Assembly: GCF_000003815.2 (NCBI RefSeq)
Contig: NC_049990.1
Span: 11,336,985-11,400,984, forward strand
DNA from: Branchiostoma floridae
Taxonomy: Eukaryota; Chordata; Leptocardii; Amphioxiformes; Branchiostomatidae
Direction of reading: 5' to 3'
DNA length: 64,000 bases
This document shows positions 59,537 to 64,000 of the stretch, piece after piece. Under the pieces are notes generated by a model. The model saw nothing but the letters and a program-made list of their open reading frames with translations, searched no databases and was not told the origin of the DNA. Position numbers and translations under genes: made by a program. Within the stretch, counting starts at the first letter, position 1; each line of letters begins with the position of its first letter.

Positions 59537-60772
59537 ATGCTTCGTCGAATTCTCATCTCTTTCTATACTTCAATATGCGCACATTTGTCAGTGCTTTGTG
59601 GAGAACAGGTGTGTCGATATAATTTTATTAACCGTATTGTGCTCATATCCCAGCTACGCTGTATAAGAGTCTAGCTGGCTATGGAAATCTGCAGTCTTGT
59701 AACGTTGTTTTACTGAAAATGTGGACAATTTAATTGCCTTAGTTTTGGTTTCCCTTTGTGTTCCTTTTCTTGAAATCGTCATTGCTGACGGAACGGTATT
59801 TCAATTCCTTACCTGGGCGCATCACGACTTGAACAAACATTGCTGATGTTATAGTTCAATCGGCAATTAGAAGCACCAAGACATCGGTGCAGTTTGGACA
59901 AAACCGCTAGATAGAGCTTCAACTCTTTGACAATCGATAGCAAAAAGCGCTGGGAATATTGTAGCAGAGCATGACTAGCCGTTATCATGAAACTTTTTCA
60001 AACGTGCACGTGTTTCTTGGAATAACGTCATATTTTAAAATCGGGTATCCTTCTAAAGGTTTCTTCAACGACAGATTCCCCAGTATACAACGAACAACAA
60101 AAAATAGTCACGATTACCATAGATAGCATTTAAGTCAGGTTTAAACAGTAGCTAATGAAAAAAAAACGAAGCTCAACATATGGCACATAAGGTACTCAAT
60201 AAGGCACATGCGTTTTATGATATTTTGTATGATGATTGTTAGTACTTGTCATTATATGGGATGTTATTAACGTTGTATGCTATATATGTAAAATTTATTA
60301 TATGTTATGCCAAGTGTCCATGTTTTCAGTTTGATTTTGTTACTCATGGAACTGAGTAGCTGTCGCAGTTTTTGCGAGAGCTACTAATGAAGGCGTTTAT
60401 AAAACTATGAACAATAAACAAGGATGCAGTTTATAACGTTATATTTGGAAATAGCTTTAGCCACCCAATAGTTGTGCCCAAGATGAAGCAATACATGAAT
60501 AAAGCAATCTAGTTCCATCCACGATGCTTCTGACAAAGAAGTTTTTTCTAACGTCTTAATCATCTTGATATAACGCATATGCCTGTCTGTTCCCGTTCTA
60601 TATGTTAAATAATATTCGTCTTGCCAACTCTTGGTCTATTCATTATAACGTGTTTTTTTTTTTGTTCGTGTAGCATATCTACTGTAACTGTGATGGTTAC
60701 ATACCATATGTGATTTACTCCGCAGTGACTGAACAGTACCTCGGAAAGGAGTATTTTGTGAAAGATACATAG
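59537..60772 (+). CDS. Candidate two-exon gene for a 56-residue secreted peptide
   Basis: Exon 1 (59537-59608) has ATG with A at -3 and encodes 'MLRRILISFYTSICAHLSVL' plus CGEQ, a plausible signal peptide, ending at CAG|GTGTGT. A T-rich acceptor (TTCGTGTAG) at 60673 opens exon 2 (60674-60772) in the same phase: 'HIYCNCDGYIPYVIYSAVTE' and then QYLGKEYFVKDT before TAG. The predicted mature peptide is about 35 residues with a CxC motif. No family was recognised. It lies head to head with LRCH. It may be chance, since both exons are short; a transcript would decide. Confidence 0.35.
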
Positions 60773-61778
60773 AGTCTTTCACTTACAATCAACCATGACA
60801 GATTGTTCATATACTTGACCGGGGTGCTTAGATCTCAAAATACCAACTCCTCTGGTAGCAAAACTCCCTTGGCAAATTATTCTCCCTACTAGCCAGCGCA
60901 GTCAGCCTGTTACAGACTATTAACTGACCGGTTCTGTCTCACGTGCATGCTGATGTGTCGTCTTACAAAGTGAAGATTGTCTCCCTCACGGCGAGTGGCA
61001 GGCCGCTTGTGATCCGTGATCGCAAACATGGCCTGGAGTTAGATATGCAACCGTGAACGGTAAAAAAATTCACAAGTAGTATCTGCCATGACATATGACG
61101 CTGGTGCATGTGTCTTTCGACAACAATTGATTACATACATGGAAGCTACATAAGAATTATTGTATAGAGCTTTAGGTTCTCGGAGCTCCGTTCCAAGGGC
61201 CAATGTTGCTAGCTCAAAGAGTTACGAGAATTCTAAACTACGCATTATCAGAACTCTGGTATGATTCAGCCTTCAGAAGTGTATTGATGAGTTGCGTGAA
61301 TATCTAGATGCAATTTCCCACAACTGTGTTTTTTTCTTCTGTCAGGCAGCGTAGACAAATCATATTTCCAGTGGAGTGTTTCAATTTCCTTATAAACACA
61401 AGCGACCATTATATAAGACCACGTGTGTAACGTCACAAGATTGTGCTGAACAACGACGTCGGCAGCCAATGGGATATAAGTTCTTCTTGATTGTTACCTG
61501 TCTTGAAACATCCTGTTGTTTAAAAAGAGCTACGTGACATGTTAAATATTCATTTCTAAAACGAGGACCAATCAAGTGGCGTATTTCAGGCTGGCAGGTA
61601 ACGACTGACGTCGCCGCATGTTGCACTAACTCCGACCAGACTCCGTGCCTACTGCGCAGCCCGAACGTACAAGGTAAAGAGTTGTCCTTTCAATCACACA
61701 GCGGCACATAATAGAAAGAGATTGAAGACCTTATTTTCTGTTAGGCCAGATAATTTTCTTTTCACGAACGAGTTTACA
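60773..61778. other. Intergenic, nothing recognised
   Basis: Between the small secreted candidate and the LRR receptor. An ACAAG|GTAAAG donor-like site at 61670-61680 could end a 5' noncoding exon of the LRR gene, but no matching acceptor was seen before its ATG. Confidence 0.4.
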
Positions 61779-62908
61779 ATGATCCTGCAAATGTTTAGGA
61801 AGTGCGACCATTTTGAGGTCCAAACAAGAGGCAGGGGCAAAGGATGGTGTTGCCTACTCCTTCTTGTTCTGTTCATGGTGATATCTAATTCTTGTACGGG
61901 AGAAAACATACAATACTGCAAGAGATATATGACTCGCATTCGCTGCACGTTAATTAATCATGAGCTAATCTAATCACCAGTTTTCCAACAGAAATACCAA
62001 ATAACGTTTATATCTTGAAGGTGGGTCTGGGTATCAGGAACCTTACGCATATTCCACTTTTTCCGAATCTAAGCACATTGGACATGAAGATAAACCGTAT
62101 CGATACTGTCTCGTGGATTTCACTGAAAAAATTACCTTGTTTATCGATTCTCTCTCTGTCATTTAATAGAATCGCGCACGTGAACTTGGGTGTAGTTATA
62201 GGACATCTTCCAAAGCTGAAATTCGTTGATCTGTCAAATAACAGGCTCACATCCTTTTCCGAACGTGACATAGGACTTCCCTTCTTGAAACGGGTAGGCA
62301 TTAATGATAACCCTTTCGCCTGTGACTGTACGATGTTGTGGCTGATAAATAAAACCAAGTGTTTAAACGAATGTAAGAAAACACGCTCCGATTGCTATGC
62401 CGAATGTGCTGCTGGTTTTCTTCCACCCCAATTTGGCGGCGAAAGATTTCACTGTAGCAGTCCAAATGATTTGAAAGCATTGACTTTAGAAGATATCAAC
62501 ACATCAACGATGAGATGTGAAATCTCATCAACGGCTATACAGATGCCTCTTTCTCGACAACTTGTCACAACTCATGATCTTTCTTCGACTAGCGGATACG
62601 TGGCCGCTCACGGCAATACCGGCGACAATGCTCATTGTGTAGTACATTCAGATGGGCTTCGGACTGAAACATTTGAACCCACAAGGCCTACAAACAAATC
62701 GACTAGCATTTTCCAAACAGAGAACAGTAACAAAGAGATAACTCGCAGTGTACATGTCAAAATCATAGCTTCTGTCATTTACGTGGGGTTATTGTTGCTC
62801 TTGACAATAAAGATAGTTATGTTGCGCCGATCCGGTAGAGATGATATTGCAGCGGGTGAAGCTATTATGCTACAACGTATCAATCCGCCGATAGAAAACA
62901 ATGCTTAG
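61779..62908 (+). pseudogene. Intronless LRR type I membrane protein, frame broken by a 5-bp duplication
   Basis: ATG at 61779 opens a basic n-region and a hydrophobic signal ('WCCLLLLVLFMVISNSCTG'). A short LRR N-cap with two cysteines (IQYCKRYMTRIRC) reaches a stop at 61971-61973. The reading continues in another frame to 62908. It has a cap end (PTEIPNNVYILK), about three LRRs (for example 'LPKLKFVDLSNNRLTSF'), an LRR C-cap (NPFACDCTMLWL through FHCSSPNDLKAL to MRC), a Ser/Thr-rich stalk, a membrane helix ('IIASVIYVGLLLLLTIKIV') and a short tail (INPPIENNA). The break sits on a tandem CTAAT/CTAAT at 61965-61974; losing one copy would give an open frame of 374 codons. So this is a recent null allele, an assembly error or a young pseudogene. 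The architecture fits small LRR surface receptors of the immune type found in lancelets. No specific orthologue is claimed. Confidence 0.8.
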
Positions 62909-63541
62909 CGCCTACCATAGAAACTGTAATGCAGGGCCAACACAGCAAGATTCTACCAACATATCTCTGGCCATCTCTACCTCACATGATGCCGCCAATT
63001 CTCAACACGCTCTATCACAGGCACCGTAATACAGGGGTAGCACTACTACCTGATCCTACCAAAATATGCTTTGCCCAAGCCATTACACCTATGGAAAACG
63101 CTGCCTACAACCGAAACTGCAACGCATGGACAGTACAACAAGTTCCTACCGATATATCTCTGGCTCAAGTAGCACCGCCAATTTTCAATATACTGCCTAT
63201 TACAGGCACTCTAATATAGGGATTCAACAGACACCTACCGCACAATGCCTGGCCCAAGTCATTCCACCAATAGAAAACACTGCGCTGTGCCTACAACCGA
63301 AACTGCAACACGGCAACAAGTTCCTACCTGGCTCGAGTGGTACCCCAATTCTCAACACTACCTATCACACATACATGCAGGCACCGTAGTACAAGGAGGG
63401 ACCTCACAACCACATGAAACTTATTCTACCGAACCATTCTTGGCCCAAATCATTCCACCTATAGAAAAGACTGTATGTCATTTGGAACAGCAATGCCGCT
63501 ATAGCACAAGATCAACAGCAAGGTCAACAGCATTTAGGTGA
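62886..63541 (+). repeat. Decayed tandem repeats that once coded the tail of the LRR protein
   Basis: After the LRR stop codon the motif 'PPIEN' recurs at DNA level near 62884, 63085, 63262 and 63449, with interspersed units containing AACAAGTTCCTACCGATATA and CAGGCACCGTAATACAGGGG. The sequence around the stop (AATGCTTAGCGCCTACC) aligns to a later unit reading AACGCTGCCTACAACC. The stop seems to come from a four-base insertion inside a repeat unit. Scattered frames remain open, but none runs through. Confidence 0.6.
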
Positions 63542-64000
63542 AGTGGACGATCCAAGTGTCAATACTCCTAGGAAATGATTGGAGGGTAATTGACTTTTTT
63601 CTTAAACATTTTACCTGACATAAATGTAGTTAGTGTCGCTCTGTAACATGGGAAATAATACTGTGCATATGGATATGTAGATCTATATGTAGAGAGTTTG
63701 ATCGATATTTTGGATTTTAACTAAGCAACAAAGCAGATGTAGTCGTCATGAATGTTACAGAGTGTACACTAAAATAACATACTGTAGCACACAAAAAACG
63801 TCCTGTTCTCAGACGTCTCCCTGACTTATGTCCCCGAACATGCATGTCATAAAACACTAGTAGGTCAAGGGACAGGAAGAACAAATTATATAGTCTGTAC
63901 GCTGTAGTCTGTCGACCAATAACTGCAAAACGATTCCGAATTTCTTAATACAATTTTGAAAATGTGGTAGAACATTACTTGGTGCTCTAATTAGCTATAG
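63542..64000. other. Downstream of LRR gene, nothing recognised
   Basis: AT-rich. No canonical AATAAA near the end of the tail repeats and no coding frame. Confidence 0.5.

Noticed and set aside
62015-62908. LRR gene starting at 62015 as a complete protein
   Set aside because: The codon there is TTG, the N-cap would be cut in half, and a matching signal peptide lies just upstream in another frame.
61779-62908. Agnathan-type variable lymphocyte receptor
   Set aside because: The architecture (LRR caps, stalk, membrane helix) is broadly similar, but no cassette array or diversity segments are visible, and LRR surface proteins of this layout are common.

Overview
The window looks like nuclear DNA of an invertebrate deuterostome, most likely a lancelet (Branchiostoma). 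The case rests on short exons in long AT-rich introns, an LRCH gene whose exons match the vertebrate LRCH1/LRCH4 proteins, an intronless leucine-rich-repeat (LRR) receptor with a signal peptide, two tRNA-derived SINEs, and many small inverted-repeat transposons. The genus is an inference. There is one 100-base assembly gap.

Layout. Positions 1-28,000 hold no gene I can support. They contain Harbinger-type and other foldback MITEs, a 28-bp hairpin minisatellite (about 5,727-6,330), CA, CCAA and TA microsatellites, two SINE copies, a 400-bp near-perfect palindrome (about 19,233-19,640), and a few decayed coding fragments or isolated candidate exons.

Positions 30,536-59,270 (minus strand) hold one complete gene, an LRCH-family protein (N-terminal LRRs, charged linker, C-terminal calponin-homology domain). 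I could place 18 common coding exons and two alternative ends. All junctions keep frame and carry GT/AG sites. The two ends come from two 3' splice sites 230 nt apart. The first gives an LRCH1/LRCH4-like C-terminus with a membrane anchor; the second gives a soluble C-terminus and lies inside the coding sequence of the first. Introns carry tandem repeats with nine octamer motifs, several hAT-like insertions with 8-bp target duplications, and a nest of transposons in intron 1.

Positions 59,270-64,000: a short divergent promoter region with CCAAT boxes separates LRCH from a possible two-exon gene for a 56-residue secreted peptide on the plus strand (59,537-60,772). Then comes an intronless type I membrane LRR protein (61,779-62,908), broken by a 5-bp tandem duplication and followed by decayed tail-coding repeats. 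LRCH is probably a cortical adaptor. The LRR protein resembles small surface or immune-type LRR receptors. Nothing in the sequence ties the genes into one pathway.
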